A stretch of 64,000 nt of DNA from Micropterix aruncella (lineage: Eukaryota > Arthropoda > Insecta > Lepidoptera > Micropterigidae), in NCBI GenBank assembly GCA_944548615.1, contig OX155960.1, forward strand, positions 28,025,798 through 28,089,797. Reading direction: 5' to 3'. Position numbers and translations under genes: made by a program. Shown here in pieces: positions 42,329-53,149 of the stretch (position 1 is its first letter; each line of letters begins with the position of its first letter). The notes under the pieces were generated by a model. It did no database searches. It was not told the origin of the DNA and saw only the letters and a list, made by a program, of their open reading frames with translations.

Positions 42329-43675
42329 ATGTTCACTATGACACGGCTTCTGCACCCAGTGTTGGCTCCCTACGAGGGGACTTCTTTACAGTTAACAGCA
42401 CAGACACGAAATTTTGTATATGCATTTAATTACGATTCCCTGCTGCCCTCGTTTAGGACAATTCTCCCTGAGAATCAGCATGGTTTCTTACCAGGACGCT
42501 CGGTTACATCAAATCTATGCCAATTTCTTGACTTTGTCACGGTCAACATGGATAAGAGACTGCAAGTAGATGTAATTTACACCGATTTCTCGAAGGCGTT
42601 TGACCGCGTCGACCACGGTATTCTACTTGGAAAATTAGAATCTGTGGGCATACACGGCGACCTACTGCGATGGCTCTCATCGTACTTGAGGAACAGGCGA
42701 CAGGCTGTTGTACTGGGTGGTTTTCGGTCGAATTATGTAAACATTCTATCTGGTGTACCCCAGGGCTCTCATCTTGGTCCGCTGCTGTTCAATGTATATA
42801 TACACGATATTCAGGATTGTTTCCAACACTCACACTGCATTATGTACGCTGACGATCTTAAAGTTTATTCTGTGGTCAAAGATATTTCAAAGTGTCATCG
42901 ATTACAGGAGGACCTTGCTCGCATGTCAGACTATTGCTCTCTCAATAAATTAAGTTTAAATGCGGCGAAATGCAGCAAGTTATCCTTTACTCGTAACCGA
43001 TCAAAGTATGATTTCGACTACAGGATAGGCGGAGAGATTATAGTAGAGAAGAGTGTTGTGCGGGATTTGGGGATAATGCTGGACAACAAATTAATGCTGG
43101 ATACACACATTGAACACTTGGTGGGAAAAGCTTACAGAGCTCTCGGTTTCGTACTGAGAGCATGCAAACCATTCTCCGACATTAATGTGCTCTTCACTCT
43201 TTATAACGCCTACGTTCGCAGTATAGTGGAGTTTGCGTCACCTATATGGTCACCGCAGTATAATGTACACATTGACCGTATAGAGCGTATTCAGAAAACC
43301 TTCGTAAGGCACTTGTGTCATCGAACCCTCGCTGAATATACCTCATATTCTGACGGATTGGCAAGGTTCGAAATGCTGAGTCTTCAGCAGCGACGTAAAG
43401 TGACTGATATGACGTTCTTCCACAATATACTTTCGCATCATATCGACCGACAGCCCACAAATTCTAAGCAGAATAGCCTTTTAAACGTCCCATCGCGCCG
43501 AACTCGTCACCCAAGGGTATTCAATGTACCCAGACTCCATACAAATCAAGCAAGGAATTCAACTCTGCATCGAATTATGGAAGCCTACGACGAATCGTTT
43601 CAGGAGCTTGACATTTTCGCAATGAGCAAAAACGAGTTTATCAGAGCGGTAATAGACCACACCTTAAAAGCTTGA
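42329..43675 (+). CDS. Reverse transcriptase of the nested LINE (truncated)
   Basis: 448 open codons, but the first 36 or so come from the surrounding TIR element. True LINE coding starts in DSLLPSFRTILPENQHGF. RT blocks are YTDFSKAFDRVDHG (84-97, first catalytic Asp), GVPQGSHLGPLLFN (142-155) and YADD at 173-176, then VRDLGIMLDNKL, and the C-terminus ends ..IDHTLKA. About half of the RT fingers and all of the endonuclease are missing, so the product is probably inactive although the frame is unbroken. It is the closest relative within the window of the RT at 35462-37078. Confidence 0.8.
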   Translation: MFTMTRLLHPVLAPYEGTSLQLTAQTRNFVYAFNYDSLLPSFRTILPENQHGFLPGRSVTSNLCQFLDFVTVNMDKRLQVDVIYTDFSKAFDRVDHGILLGKLESVGIHGDLLRWLSSYLRNRRQAVVLGGFRSNYVNILSGVPQGSHLGPLLFNVYIHDIQDCFQHSHCIMYADDLKVYSVVKDISKCHRLQEDLARMSDYCSLNKLSLNAAKCSKLSFTRNRSKYDFDYRIGGEIIVEKSVVRDLGIMLDNKLMLDTHIEHLVGKAYRALGFVLRACKPFSDINVLFTLYNAYVRSIVEFASPIWSPQYNVHIDRIERIQKTFVRHLCHRTLAEYTSYSDGLARFEMLSLQQRRKVTDMTFFHNILSHHIDRQPTNSKQNSLLNVPSRRTRHPRVFNVPRLHTNQARNSTLHRIMEAYDESFQELDIFAMSKNEFIRAVIDHTLKA

Positions 43676-44004
43676 ACAGACACATACCTGTGCAGAATCA
43701 CACACTCTCATATATACACAACTGACACATACACGTAGATGTACTTACACACACCCATTAAACACACATTACAATCACACACATAAACACACTCATCCTA
43801 CTCTATCGTACACACTCAGAAATCGAGAGAACATGATAATATAACATAATATTATTACACATCACGCACATTAACTGTATATTACCAGGAGACTATTTTG
43901 GCCGTAATATTGTTATTATTATTTATTAACTTAAGACCTGTGCGCTGTTTTTCTCTTTTGTTGGAATAAAAATAAAATAAAATAATAAAATAAAAATAAA
44001 ATAA
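42436..44004 (+). mobile_element. Nested 5'-truncated LINE with 8-bp target duplication
   Basis: AATTACGA occurs immediately before (42428-42435) and after (44005-44012) the insert, and the tandem-repeat unit of the host element resumes beyond it. The LINE has an RT frame, a CA-rich 3' UTR and an (AATAA)n-type tail. This is the clearest single insertion in the window. Confidence 0.9.
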
Positions 44005-44200
44005 AATTACGACAGCCCGTTCTAAATTTCACCAAGACAGGACTGCGGCACCCAGGGTTGGCTTCGAACGAAAGAACTCCTTAACGGTCAGCAGCAAAGA
44101 CAACGGTCAACAGAAATTTTGTATACGCATTAAATTATGATAGCCCGTTCTAAGTTTCACCATGAAATGGCTGCACTTATTAAAAAAAATGAAGTCGGTT

Positions 44201-44356
44201 TTTTTTGTTAAAATTTTGTATTATTCTATGAAATGTTAGGATAGTTTGGAGTATTAGGGCCAAAATTCCGTAAGTATTTACATATTCTAAAGACTTCTAA
44301 CGATTCTAACGACAAAAAATAAAGGATTACTCTCAAGGATTTCATTAACTGACACG
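44201..44356. other. Short AT-rich spacer
   Basis: Nothing seen. Confidence 0.4.
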
Positions 44357-44738
44357 TAGGCGAGTCAATTTAAACACGAAAAAGACTTCGACCTTGCAAA
44401 ATGCCATGTAGCTGTAATTATTAATATGTTGTTATATGGCTTTAATCAGCCTAAAAAATAGCCTTTCTTTAGGACGCATATCTCCGAAGATATTGAGCAA
44501 AAACGGAAAAAAGTGCGAACATTAGGCCAATAAACAATAACTTTTTTTGCAGGACGCATACTTTAGGCCCGGGAGATATAGAGCAAAAACCGTAACCAGT
44601 GCCAAATTTAGTTGTTTTTTTGGGCATTGCGCAGCTTGCACAGTTCTTTCGAAGTTGCAAACTTGGTCTCTTACTATTGGCACAGATCCTAAAAACATAT
44701 TTAAATAATAGAACTACATGACCTTTTGCAACGTCGGA
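44357..44738. repeat. Dispersed repeat family K, two copies in inverted order
   Basis: Left half: AGTCAATTTAAACACGAAAA, CGACCTTGCAAAATG, GGACGCATATCTCCGAAGAT, TTGAGCAAAAACGG. Right half: the same words in reverse, ending ATGACCTTTTGCAACG, with another GGACGCATACTTTAGG near the middle. Related sequence occurs at 20588 and 56988. Confidence 0.5.
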
Positions 44739-46224
44739 TGTATACATAAATTGGCTGGGCTAACGAGCGTGCTTTGACGAATCTAACAGTTGCGTTTAGG
44801 GCCGAAGACTGGTTTACGAGGGCCGCAGACCCTAAAGACTAGGTGGAGGAAGCGCCGAAAGCGCTGGCCGACGGCTAGTTGCGAATATAACCGGCTCCAA
44901 TTATTGATTAAATAAACAAGCACCGATCGTTAAAACGGTAAGGTCGAAATTGCACTTACCTAAGCGTATGACGCTGTTACTCAACGAGAACAATCGCTAT
45001 GTTGTAACGTAATTATTACCGACAGACACCAGAAACAGCGAAATACTCCCACGGCTGAGAGTAGTGGCAGTAGAATGAGAAGCGAAAACGGGTTGTATAG
45101 TCGTATGAGCAGTTCACGTGAGCCAGGAGTGGTCCAAGCGACGACCGCGATGCTAAGCACGCGTCGAATCGAACGGTGACCGGCCAGCAGACAAGAGATA
45201 TGAGCGAGCCATAAAAATACCACAGCTTTAGAACTATAAAACAACAGTCTGAAACTATAAATAAATATTATTATGTACAGAATTAAACGAACAGTCATGT
45301 GTAATCGGTAAAGACACCTAAGCAAATAGATAATAGATATATCACTGGTTTCCAAGAATGCCCAAAAAACGAATTCAACCTTCTAGGGAAAGATGAATAT
45401 TAGCTATGCCATAATAATATTCATCTTTCATCGATAGCACAGTGTACAAAATGAACAAAATATAGCCAGGAGAGGAACTAGGAGAGTATACTATAGCAAC
45501 TTTGAGCCAATATAGGAAGGAAAGTAGGACGGTGAGGGTCTAACATAGTGAGGGCAGTAAATAGAAAATGATATCTTTGTGTTCATCTTTCTCGCTTGTT
45601 TGGTCCACATTTGGTTTATTCTGGACTTTTTATCTTGTCTTTTGTTTTGCGTTCCCATTTTTCGGTGACCCACTTGTCTATTCTTCATTACTCGTTTCTG
45701 TATCAAATCGTTTCTGTTTCATTCTTCATCACTCGTTTCTGTGTCAACGTGTACTGCTATCCACATTTCAGCATTGCCTTGTGCCGATTATTTCCATTCC
45801 TCTTTCGTTTTGTTAAAGTAGTCCATGTCGTAATCAAGAGAATTATTCCACGTGTATTGGTTTTCCTACTTTCTGTTTGCCTGCTGAGTATCTCCGAATA
45901 TATGCGGTGACTAACTATATGCGAATGATGTGACCATAGTATTTCATCATGTAAGTCCTAATCTTTTTTGGGAACGTCTTTTCTTCGAGAAGCTTTTTTC
46001 TACCTCGTTTGAGCATCTTCCTCAGCATGTACTTAAGTAATTCTTTATCTCGATCGAAATTCTTATAATTCTAATAATTACTTATTCCAGCGAAAAAGTT
46101 AAAAATGCATGAAAATTTATATTTTCAATATAACCTAACAAACGGGGATGATATGTGGCGTGTGTGGTATCTGAAAAGATACTTTAGACACGAGTTTGAA
46201 AAGACTAATCAAAATATGCACTTC
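44739..46224. other. No gene recognised
   Basis: Several hundred-base frames on both strands (for example 44981-45355 minus and 45568-45910 plus) are rich in Leu, Phe and Ser with no motif or splice support. No repeat boundary identified. Confidence 0.4.
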
Positions 46225-47035
46225 CTAAAATTTGGTAGTGAACGGTTTCGTGCAGCTTGGGCCACAAGATATGATGTGTACTCGGACCGGTATAACTCAC
46301 GATTTAACTCCTATTCAAAAGTTTCCTCGTATGTATGGCTACCCCGGGTAAGACTCTGGCGTCTCATGCCTCACGGCTGGTGGATCGGTTTCTTCTGGGG
46401 ATTGCTTCCCGGCGCTACTGGACCGTATGGCATTACGGGCAATAAATTCAAACTGATTTACTGTGTAATACAGCAGGTAGAGGCCGCGCAAGCGACTTCG
46501 CTCTGGTAACCAGTCCGGAGGACGGAGGTATCCTGAAGGTTAATTCCAGACGGAGGTATCCTGAGGGTTAATTCTGAAGGTTAATCCTGCCAAAACTGGT
46601 AGCCAGGGGGTGAGGTGGCCCACTGGGTTACCTTCCTAATGCCTCGCCGTAAGGCGTTGAACTTTGGCGGGTTCGTGGCTTTGCTGGACGGTAGATTTAT
46701 ACCATCTCAAAGTCTTCTACGTTCACCTCACGCGAGACAGAAGGATTATTATCGTTAAAACTTCCTGAGGTGACGGGTTCGCCCATTGTAGTCGACATCT
46801 TTAAATGCCCAAAATTTGGGGAGCTATAAATGGGTCCAGTGCAATTGGGCCATCATGACCCATTGTGTTAAGGGTCGTTACAATTCACGGGTTAGCACTC
46901 ATCAGGTAGCCTCCAAGTAGAAGTTCGAGCCTGGGTAGAAATCTGTGCTCGGTGGGTCAGTTTCCCCTGGGAATCGTTCTTTGGAGGCTCCTGGGCAATG
47001 CCCGCACCGTGCGGCGTTAGCTAATCGACTGATGC
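46225..47035 (+). repeat. Dispersed repeat family G, longest copy
   Basis: GC-rich multi-copy element. Landmarks in order: TTTCGTGCAGCTTGGGCCAC, GGCTACCCCGGGTAAGACT, CGTAACCAGTC-like, GACGGAGGTATCCTGA, GCCAAAACTGGTAG, TGCCTCGCCGTAAGGCGT, CTACGTTCACCTCACG, GAGGTGACGGGTTCGCCC, then GGGCCATCATGACCCA, GCCTGGGTAGAAATCTGTG and GCACCGTGCGGCGTTAGC. A local duplication of GACGGAGGTATCCTGA is present. Some short frames look decayed-coding, but I cannot name a protein; class unknown. Confidence 0.65.
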
Positions 47036-47919
47036 TGACCTATATGAGCAAATTGAAAAGGCACAACATGTGACCTAATGTTATAACTAGAATAGAAGTG
47101 AGCAATGCATAATGGAGATAAAATAAAGTAAAAATTTATGTATATAACGGAAGAGGAAATAACTGGAAACTTGGATCTCAGTGCAAATGCAGCTAATGAC
47201 GGATTTGTGCTCCGCTCTCTAAAAAAGAAAAGTAACTACCGGTGGATAATTCTTATTGCCAACCATGAAAGCGCTAATTTAGAGCTCGAGTACCAACTTA
47301 TTATAAAACTTTCACAGCCAACGGAAATAGCTCGAAGAGTGGCTATCTTCCCCGCGGCTTGATTTCTTTTCATTTTAAATACTCATTTCCGTAATTAATA
47401 ATCAGAGAGATATAGAAGGGGAGGGGGGGGTGAGACATATAGAGACATGAGAGACAGAGAGGATGCGATTTTCTTACAATTTACAAGGGGAAAGCAACTG
47501 CAGATGTATGTTATTGTGACATTTATTTTATTCTTCCCCAAAGGCGTTCGAGGTGTGTACGCTACAATAAACTAACGACTTGCCAGTGGGAACTTAGTTT
47601 TGCTATTTCTGCCCAGCCTCATTTATCATGAAATATTTCTTTGTTTACTACTAGAGCCACGCATTCATATTTACTGATTACAATATATCAACTCGTCTGA
47701 GTTATTAATGGTCATAAAGTGCCAAGTCATTTCTATTAAATGCAAGAAAATATATCATTAACATCTGAACACATTTTAAAATGAATTCATATCTCGCTCG
47801 TATATACCAATGACGAAGTAGTAAAAATACAGATGCATATATCTGATTTGTCCGCGACTTCACTCGTACTATAGTGGTTGTTCAAATTATTATACTCCCA
47901 AGATATATTTCTTACAACT
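47036..47919. other. No gene recognised
   Basis: Includes a short G-rich run (47418-47431). The 74-codon frame at 47138-47362 is isolated and unrecognised. Confidence 0.4.
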
Positions 47920-48155
47920 TTCTACAACTTCGGCCACATAATGAGTAACCCTAAATACGAACTCATGCAAGTAATAGCCCAGAGGGAAATTCAAGGCAAG
48001 AGGATGCCTGGGCGGCCAATGACATCATGGCTGCAAAATCTACGCCAGTGGTTCCAGCTGAGCACTGGTGGATTGTTCAGTGCGGCGGTCTCCAAGACGG
48101 AAATCAGCAGGATGATCGTCAACCTCCGTTAGGAGACGGCACTTAGAAAGAAGAG
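47920..48155 (+). pseudogene. RTE-like LINE 3' end, second copy
   Basis: FGHIMSNPKYELMQVIAQ, GKRMPGRPMTSWLQNLRQW and AVSKTEISRMIVNLR align almost residue for residue with 16691-16882. The frame is intact to its stop but only the last ~70 codons of the protein are present. Confidence 0.7.
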
Positions 48156-48302
48156 CATATCTCAGAACTAATATGCATTTTCAAACATATTGTATTATAA
48201 TTATTATACTGTGATATTTATTGTAGAGAAAGTATATAAAATTATATTTTTTGCTTTAAAACGCTGAGTTGTACGGGTAAACCTTACTAGAAGGTTATTC
48301 TA

Positions 48303-48490
48303 ATAATAATAAAATCGTTTATTAGTATGTACAGTGTTTAAAATAGTAAGAATATTATTTTAAGAATATCACTCAAAAAACATTATACAGAATAGAAACA
48401 GAAAGAAATACGACATCACTAGCAAATATGTACCAACTATGCTACATATCAATTGGTACATCCCGAGGGCAATGGGCACCCTATTTTAGG
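48303..48490 (-). mobile_element. Probable LINE 3' UTR
   Basis: On the minus strand the sequence ends TACTAATAAACGATTTTATT with an (ATT)n tail: a polyadenylation signal followed by a short microsatellite. No coding part. Confidence 0.4.
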
Positions 48491-48751
48491 ATGCCCGTTT
48501 TGGTTTATTTAGGAATTAATTTAAAAATAATAATGATGTGAAATGTAGAAAGTTCAAGTTAATTTACTTCAAAATCAGTTATTGCGGCGGGAATTCCGCT
48601 CATTTTAATTTGACTTTGTGTTTTTGATTATTTTAAAATTGTATTTATGTTTCGTATTTTTTTGTTTATTTCTCGATTTGTAATAGGAGAATCGTGATTA
48701 TGTGTGTAATTTATGTGAGGCTATTAAATATTATACGCTATTAAAGCATTA

Positions 48752-48960
48752 GACGACAATGTATACCTGGTTTGTAGAATTCAAACGCGGTCGTGTCAAT
48801 CTTGGTGACGAATTTCGTAAAGGTGGCCCACCACCGTCAACAATAAAAACGTCGATGCTGTGCACCGTATCATCGAAAAAGATAGGCGCGTGACCTAGAA
48901 TGAGATTCGAGCATCCATAGGCATGAGTCAGGTACAATCAATCCAAACATTTGCACGTAA
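48752..48960 (+). pseudogene. Mariner-type transposase fragment (N-terminal part)
   Basis: YTWFVEFKRGRVNLGDEFRK, GGPPPST, a frameshift, then NVDAVHRIIEKDRRVT, a stop, and NEIRASIGMSQVQSI. This matches the helix-turn-helix DNA-binding half of mariner transposases (WF-FK-GR, VHD-I-EDRR-T--EI---LG-S-GS--). Truncated at the border of the next TIR element. Confidence 0.8.
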
Positions 48961-48970
48961 TTTTGTTAAA

Positions 48971-49555
48971 GGGGGGGGGAGACTGGTTTAAAAAGTTAAA
49001 AAAACATGTTTTTCATGTTTTTTACAAAGTTGAAAACTGATCATGAATCTTTTATGTAAGTTTAATTAACATTTGAAAGATACAAACATTTTTTGTAATA
49101 GTTTAAAAAATTATTTTTGAGATATTGAATTGCAAATTTTTCAGTGCTGCAGAAATTACGGTATCTCCTTGGGCCGTTAATATAAGCGTAACTTTGCCAG
49201 AAACAAAACAAAATACCTAAGATATTAATTATTACATGTGTATTCCAATAGGTTGTGTTTAACTAGTAATAAAAATATATAAAAACATTTTTTTATGTTT
49301 TTTTAGTTCATATAGAAGATAATATTTTTTTTTTTTTTTTTGGAACAACTCGATCCGTTAAGGGTTTTTTTTCACACTGGCGCAAAACTAAAAACAATGG
49401 TTTTGAAAAAAACGTGTTTAAAGTTTTCTTTAAAGAAAAGTACAAAAGTTTTTTACACTTACAGCAATCTGAGACATGTTTATAATTCATGATTTCAACT
49501 TTAGGATATAAAAAAAACCTGAAAATTTTTTTTGGCCGTCTAAACCAGGCTCCCC
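48971..49555. mobile_element. TIR element with GGGGAG..CTGGTTTA ends
   Basis: GGGGGGGAGACTGGTTTA at the left and TAAACCAGGCTCCCC at the right are inverted copies with one difference. The interior is AT-rich with long A/T runs (poly-T near 49325-49340) and no transposase. Flanks resemble each other only over GTTA. Confidence 0.55.
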
Positions 49556-49944
49556 GTTATAGATTGTGATAAATTCCTTTATTACGAAGGTTGTAATATG
49601 TCGTTACCTTAATCAATTCATTATTATATATTGCGAAATCAAAGCCGGAATGCGGTTGACAGGTTGTGACGTATTAAGTAGGATTAACATTCGCATAAAA
49701 TACACAGCTGACTGCCGTAGATAACGAGTAATCGATCCTGAGCTTGCGGTTTGACCACACAGCTTTGCCTTTTATGGCCTATACAACATGTTGCAGTTAA
49801 ATGCGATTATCAGGCTTTGAATATGAAGCCTAAGCTCGCTATATGACGACCCTCGAGGAATGTATAATTATATTTTTCTTTGGAATAGTTACGATTTTAT
49901 TAAAACAAAAATATGTATGAAGAATACATTAAATAACAAGCAAA
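49556..49944. other. No gene recognised
   Basis: Mixed spacer; nothing assigned. Confidence 0.4.
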
Positions 49945-50250
49945 TATATTAAAAAGAATAAAAATACACGACTGCCGTTACAGAAAGTGAACTATTGTGT
50001 TTATAATAATTTTATTACGATTTTTTTATGAAATACCTGTGGTTTATATATATATTCATATAGATACATGTATATTTCCAAAATGTACTCAATCAGACTC
50101 AATTTGACACTAAATACGATATGACATAACGATTTTAACAAAACCACACACTACTAAATGGGTTCAGGCGTTTAGAAGATATGGCGAAATAAAGAAACGA
50201 AAAAGATACATAGATGAACCTTGAACAAATTACACTAGCTTTTTTTAATT
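49945..50250 (+). mobile_element. MITE of the ACACGACTGCC family, short copy
   Basis: Left end ATACACGACTGCCGTTACAG is intact. The middle ~70 bp found in the other copies are missing, between a TTGACACTAAATACG block and ATGACATAACGATTTTAAC. The right terminus is lost in a T-run. Confidence 0.65.
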
Positions 50251-50331
50251 AAAATTTTCGGCTTCTTTCTGCCCATATAGTGACTAACTGGTATTCGTGT
50301 GGAATTGTTTGTTTAGTACTAGTGAAAATTA

Positions 50332-50523
50332 AGTTTAAAAATGGCGTTTGCTAAAACAAATAAATTATTATAACATTATAATGATTTTACTCGTATGCTA
50401 ATACTTTAGGTCAACCTGTATGGTCATGTCCCCATACAGGTTGACCTAAAGTATTAGCATACGAGTAAAATCATTATAATGTTATAATAATTTATTTGTT
50501 TTAGCAAACGCCATTTTTAAACT
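50332..50523. repeat. Perfect 92-bp inverted repeat with 8-bp spacer
   Basis: Bases 50332-50423 are, by direct base-by-base comparison, the exact reverse complement of 50432-50523; the spacer is TCATGTCC. A transcript would form a mismatch-free hairpin of 92 bp. The arms are AT-rich with no coding frame and no similarity to the other repeats here. It could be a very young foldback element, a hairpin RNA locus, or a sequencing/assembly snap-back artefact. Confidence 0.9.
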
Positions 50524-50939
50524 AATCAAAACATAAACTTGCAGTAGTCGATAAAGCGTTAATTTAGGATTGTTCAATCGAGACTAAATTCTCAGCCGTA
50601 TGCGAGACACATTTTATACGTGCAAAAATGTCACAGGTATACTATGCTGAACTTATTCTACCGGCTCCTGTGGACGTGGCTAATACAATGATCGAAGAAA
50701 CTGCGGGCAAACTTCTTTCGAATATTCCTCTGTAGAAAAACAGCATCAATCGAAGAATCCAGCACATGGCTAAGGATCTCAACGATCAACTGACAGAAAA
50801 AATGTAAAGAAACGAATTTGGACTTATGAAGCCACGGACAGCACATCTTATATGCTATTTATCATTTCTTGGTGGTGGTTCTATCTCTGAAGGTATGTAG
50901 ATATATTAATATATTGCAGTTACATTATGTCTACGCAAA
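50524..50939. other. No gene recognised
   Basis: Nothing beyond short frames. Confidence 0.4.
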
Positions 50940-51400
50940 AATGCCAAAAATAGACCATACTCGCCTAACCGAAGAAAAATTTGCTCAGTGGCTCTGTGAT
51001 CAATGTGATCAATGATTCTGGATACTAGGCTTGCAAGAAATGTCCTTTCACCTTTCCACCTTTTCGACAACAAGTTCACCGTCAGACATGGCTGCAAAAT
51101 CCAACGTGATCGATATTGACGAACTGAACATATTGATCGATAAACAACTAGGCAACCTCAAGGAGACGATAATATCCAACATTGACGATAAACTGTACGA
51201 GTTTTATAAATGAAATGGAGGTAATAAAAAAGCAAAATAATGACATTTTAAAATCAACCGATTTTCTCTCGAATCGTTATATTTCCTGGTAGAAAAAATA
51301 GGTGTTCTAGAGAAAGAAATTGCGACTGGGATTTCGGAAAAAAAATCTAATTCTATTAAGGGTGCCACGACTTGGATAAGATTAAGTTAACCCCTACTTT
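50940..51400 (+). pseudogene. Possible LINE ORF1-like remnant
   Basis: Frames read MPKIDHTRLTEEKFAQWLC with a C-x2-C pair (LCDQC), then IDIDELNILIDKQLGNLKET, IDDKLYEFYK and MEVIKKQNNDILKSTDFLS. A Cys-rich start followed by a coiled-coil-like charged stretch is the layout of some insect LINE ORF1 proteins. Broken by stops; no RNA-binding domain seen, so the assignment is tentative. Confidence 0.35.
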
Positions 51401-51463
51401 AAATGATGAAGTTTGGATGAGTAAGCCACTAAGTTATGCTTACCTTTGCTTTTACAGAAAAGC

Positions 51464-51600
51464 CTATTATTTATTATTATTATTTATTCCGTAGCCGACG
51501 ATTGGGGAGGGGGTCGCCCTCGCAGCCAATACGCTGCTGTCGGTGCCGCTGGATCTCGTACTCCACGTTTTGCCACGTCTCGAGCATCCTAGCCGACAAT
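51464..51600 (-). mobile_element. Short retroposon insertion with perfect 20-bp target duplication
   Basis: CTTTGCTTTTACAGAAAAGC lies directly on both sides (51444-51463 and 51601-51620). The 137-bp insert ends at its left in TTA repeats, i.e. a TAA-rich tail on the minus strand. The minus frame reads SARMLETWQNVEYEIQRHRQ and CEGDPLPNRRLRNK before a stop, suggesting the C-terminus of a LINE protein. It is therefore a severely 5'-truncated LINE. GC-rich against AT-rich flanks. Confidence 0.85.
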
Positions 51601-51804
51601 CTTTGCTTTTACAGAAAAGCTTAATTTCATATTTTTACTTTTTAACAGATTTTCGATATTTACTTCATTTAAAAATCACCATTGTAGAAACGAAGAACCT
51701 CACGATTATAATTTACAAATTTTTTTTACATATTCTATGGGATTGATGGGTAAGACATTTTTTGCTAGGTTGCCATCGATGTCAAAAATCTCTAGGTCTA
51801 GCTG

Positions 51805-52260
51805 TCTTATTTTATTTTATTTTATTTTATTAATTTTAGGAATCTTACAGCTAGGTATACGGTTATTACAAATTAATATGTATATAAGGCCAATTACAAG
51901 GTTCCACAAGTAAAAATGTATGAATAGATATATAAAAGGGGGAGAAAAAAGTTTTGGGTGTCTGTTGATGAGTCTGGGAGTCATTGAGGATAAACAGTAT
52001 ATATAGAGTTTCCCCTATGACATTAATCGGTATTTATCACGTATATTATTGTGTCATCTCCGACGAAAATAATAATCTCTTATCCATGTCCCAATCTCGC
52101 TGAACAGCCTTCGCTTCGTGTATTTCCTCACATGGCCGCAGTCCAACCGCGAACTGGTTGTCGTTCATCAAATATAGAAATCGGACAGATACCGGTGTAG
52201 CCTTTTAAAGTCAAGGACATCGAACTCTGGCATTGCATTGTCGAGGGGCCAGTTTCCAAA
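51805..52260 (-). mobile_element. Probable LINE 3' end
   Basis: (TTTTA)n at 51807-51831 reads as an A-rich tail on the minus strand. Further upstream on that strand a frame gives GLRPCEEIHEAKAVQRDWDM and DKRLLFSSEM, a charged C-terminus-like stretch. Recognition is weak. Confidence 0.35.
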
Positions 52261-53149
52261 TGGGGGTATAATGCGGCACGATTGGGTTTTTTACTCATTT
52301 TGCTGTCGATACAGTGTCAGAGCGTCATTTTGGAATCAACTGTTTTTGTTTTTTTTTTTTTTTGATCGAGATAAACCTTATACAAGGCGAATTGGTTTTT
52401 CATAAAGACGCTACCTATATCATTTGAATTCAAGTCTTCATTAGTTAGTTACGGCAAATTGAAATGCAATAAAAATTTGCTGAAATTTGTAGGCTCCAAT
52501 CCATTCATATATATTTGTCTCGCTCATGAACTCTCTTTATCTGGCATCCGCTGAAAGTTTCTGTGTGAGAGAGATAGAGAGAGACAAATAATATTCTCAT
52601 GTTCGTTTTTGTAATAGTCATCTGTCGAGTGGACGCACGAGCGGCTAGCGACTCCACCCACCAATTCAATTTATTACGTGCTACCGCGGTACCTGGGAGC
52701 AGCGATCCACCAGAAGACCCATTTTATGAGCAAAATTATTCACATTCTAGAATATTTATTTCGCAAATAAACATAATGAATTAATTAATTAACGAAATAA
52801 ACATATGAATGCAGCTTTTCAAATAACTGAAGTCTTCTAATAAATGAAATATTCAAAGGACTTTTTGATGGACTATCCAATTCCAATCTATTTTAGGCCT
52901 TCTATTAATTAGTTCGTGTAACATGAATATTTTGCAATATAGCTGAACTTGAATGATTGTTAAAAAAACATAAATTTATTTCACATAGAAAAGCCCTCAT
53001 TATTTGAATACCGCCCCAGCTCTACCGACAGGAATAAATTTTTCAGGCGCTGATAGTTTAGATAATTGTAATATATGGTCAGGATTATTTTGAGCCTCAA
53101 TGTACATATGAACTTCGATGTATATGTGTATATTTACTGTAAATGTGTA
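52261..53149. other. No gene recognised
   Basis: AT-rich with a poly-T run near 52347-52363; nothing assigned. Confidence 0.45.

Larger units (their letters stand above)
42156..44200. mobile_element. TIR element with internal tandem repeats, host of a nested LINE
   Basis: AACCGACTTC at the left and GAAGTCGGTT at the right are exact inverted ends next to T/A runs. The AACCGACTTC-type end is widespread in insect genomes. The interior holds about three copies of a ~120-bp unit (CACCCAGGGTTGGCT.., CGA.GGGA.T.CTT, AACAGCA.AGACA, GAAATTTTGTATA, GATAGCCCGTTCT). One unit is split by a LINE (42436-44004). Without the LINE the element is about 0.47 kb. Confidence 0.7.

Noticed and set aside
42329..42435. 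N-terminal residues of the nested LINE open frame
   Set aside because: They are encoded by the host TIR element upstream of the target duplication, not by the LINE.
43680..43810. CA-rich spaced repeats resembling a regular array
   Set aside because: Units are irregular and lie in the LINE 3' UTR; not CRISPR-like and no cas genes exist here.
46105..46509. 134-codon plus frame starting MHENLYFQYN
   Set aside because: It runs from unique DNA into a family G repeat copy; the second half is repeat sequence also found, out of frame, at 53150. No motif.
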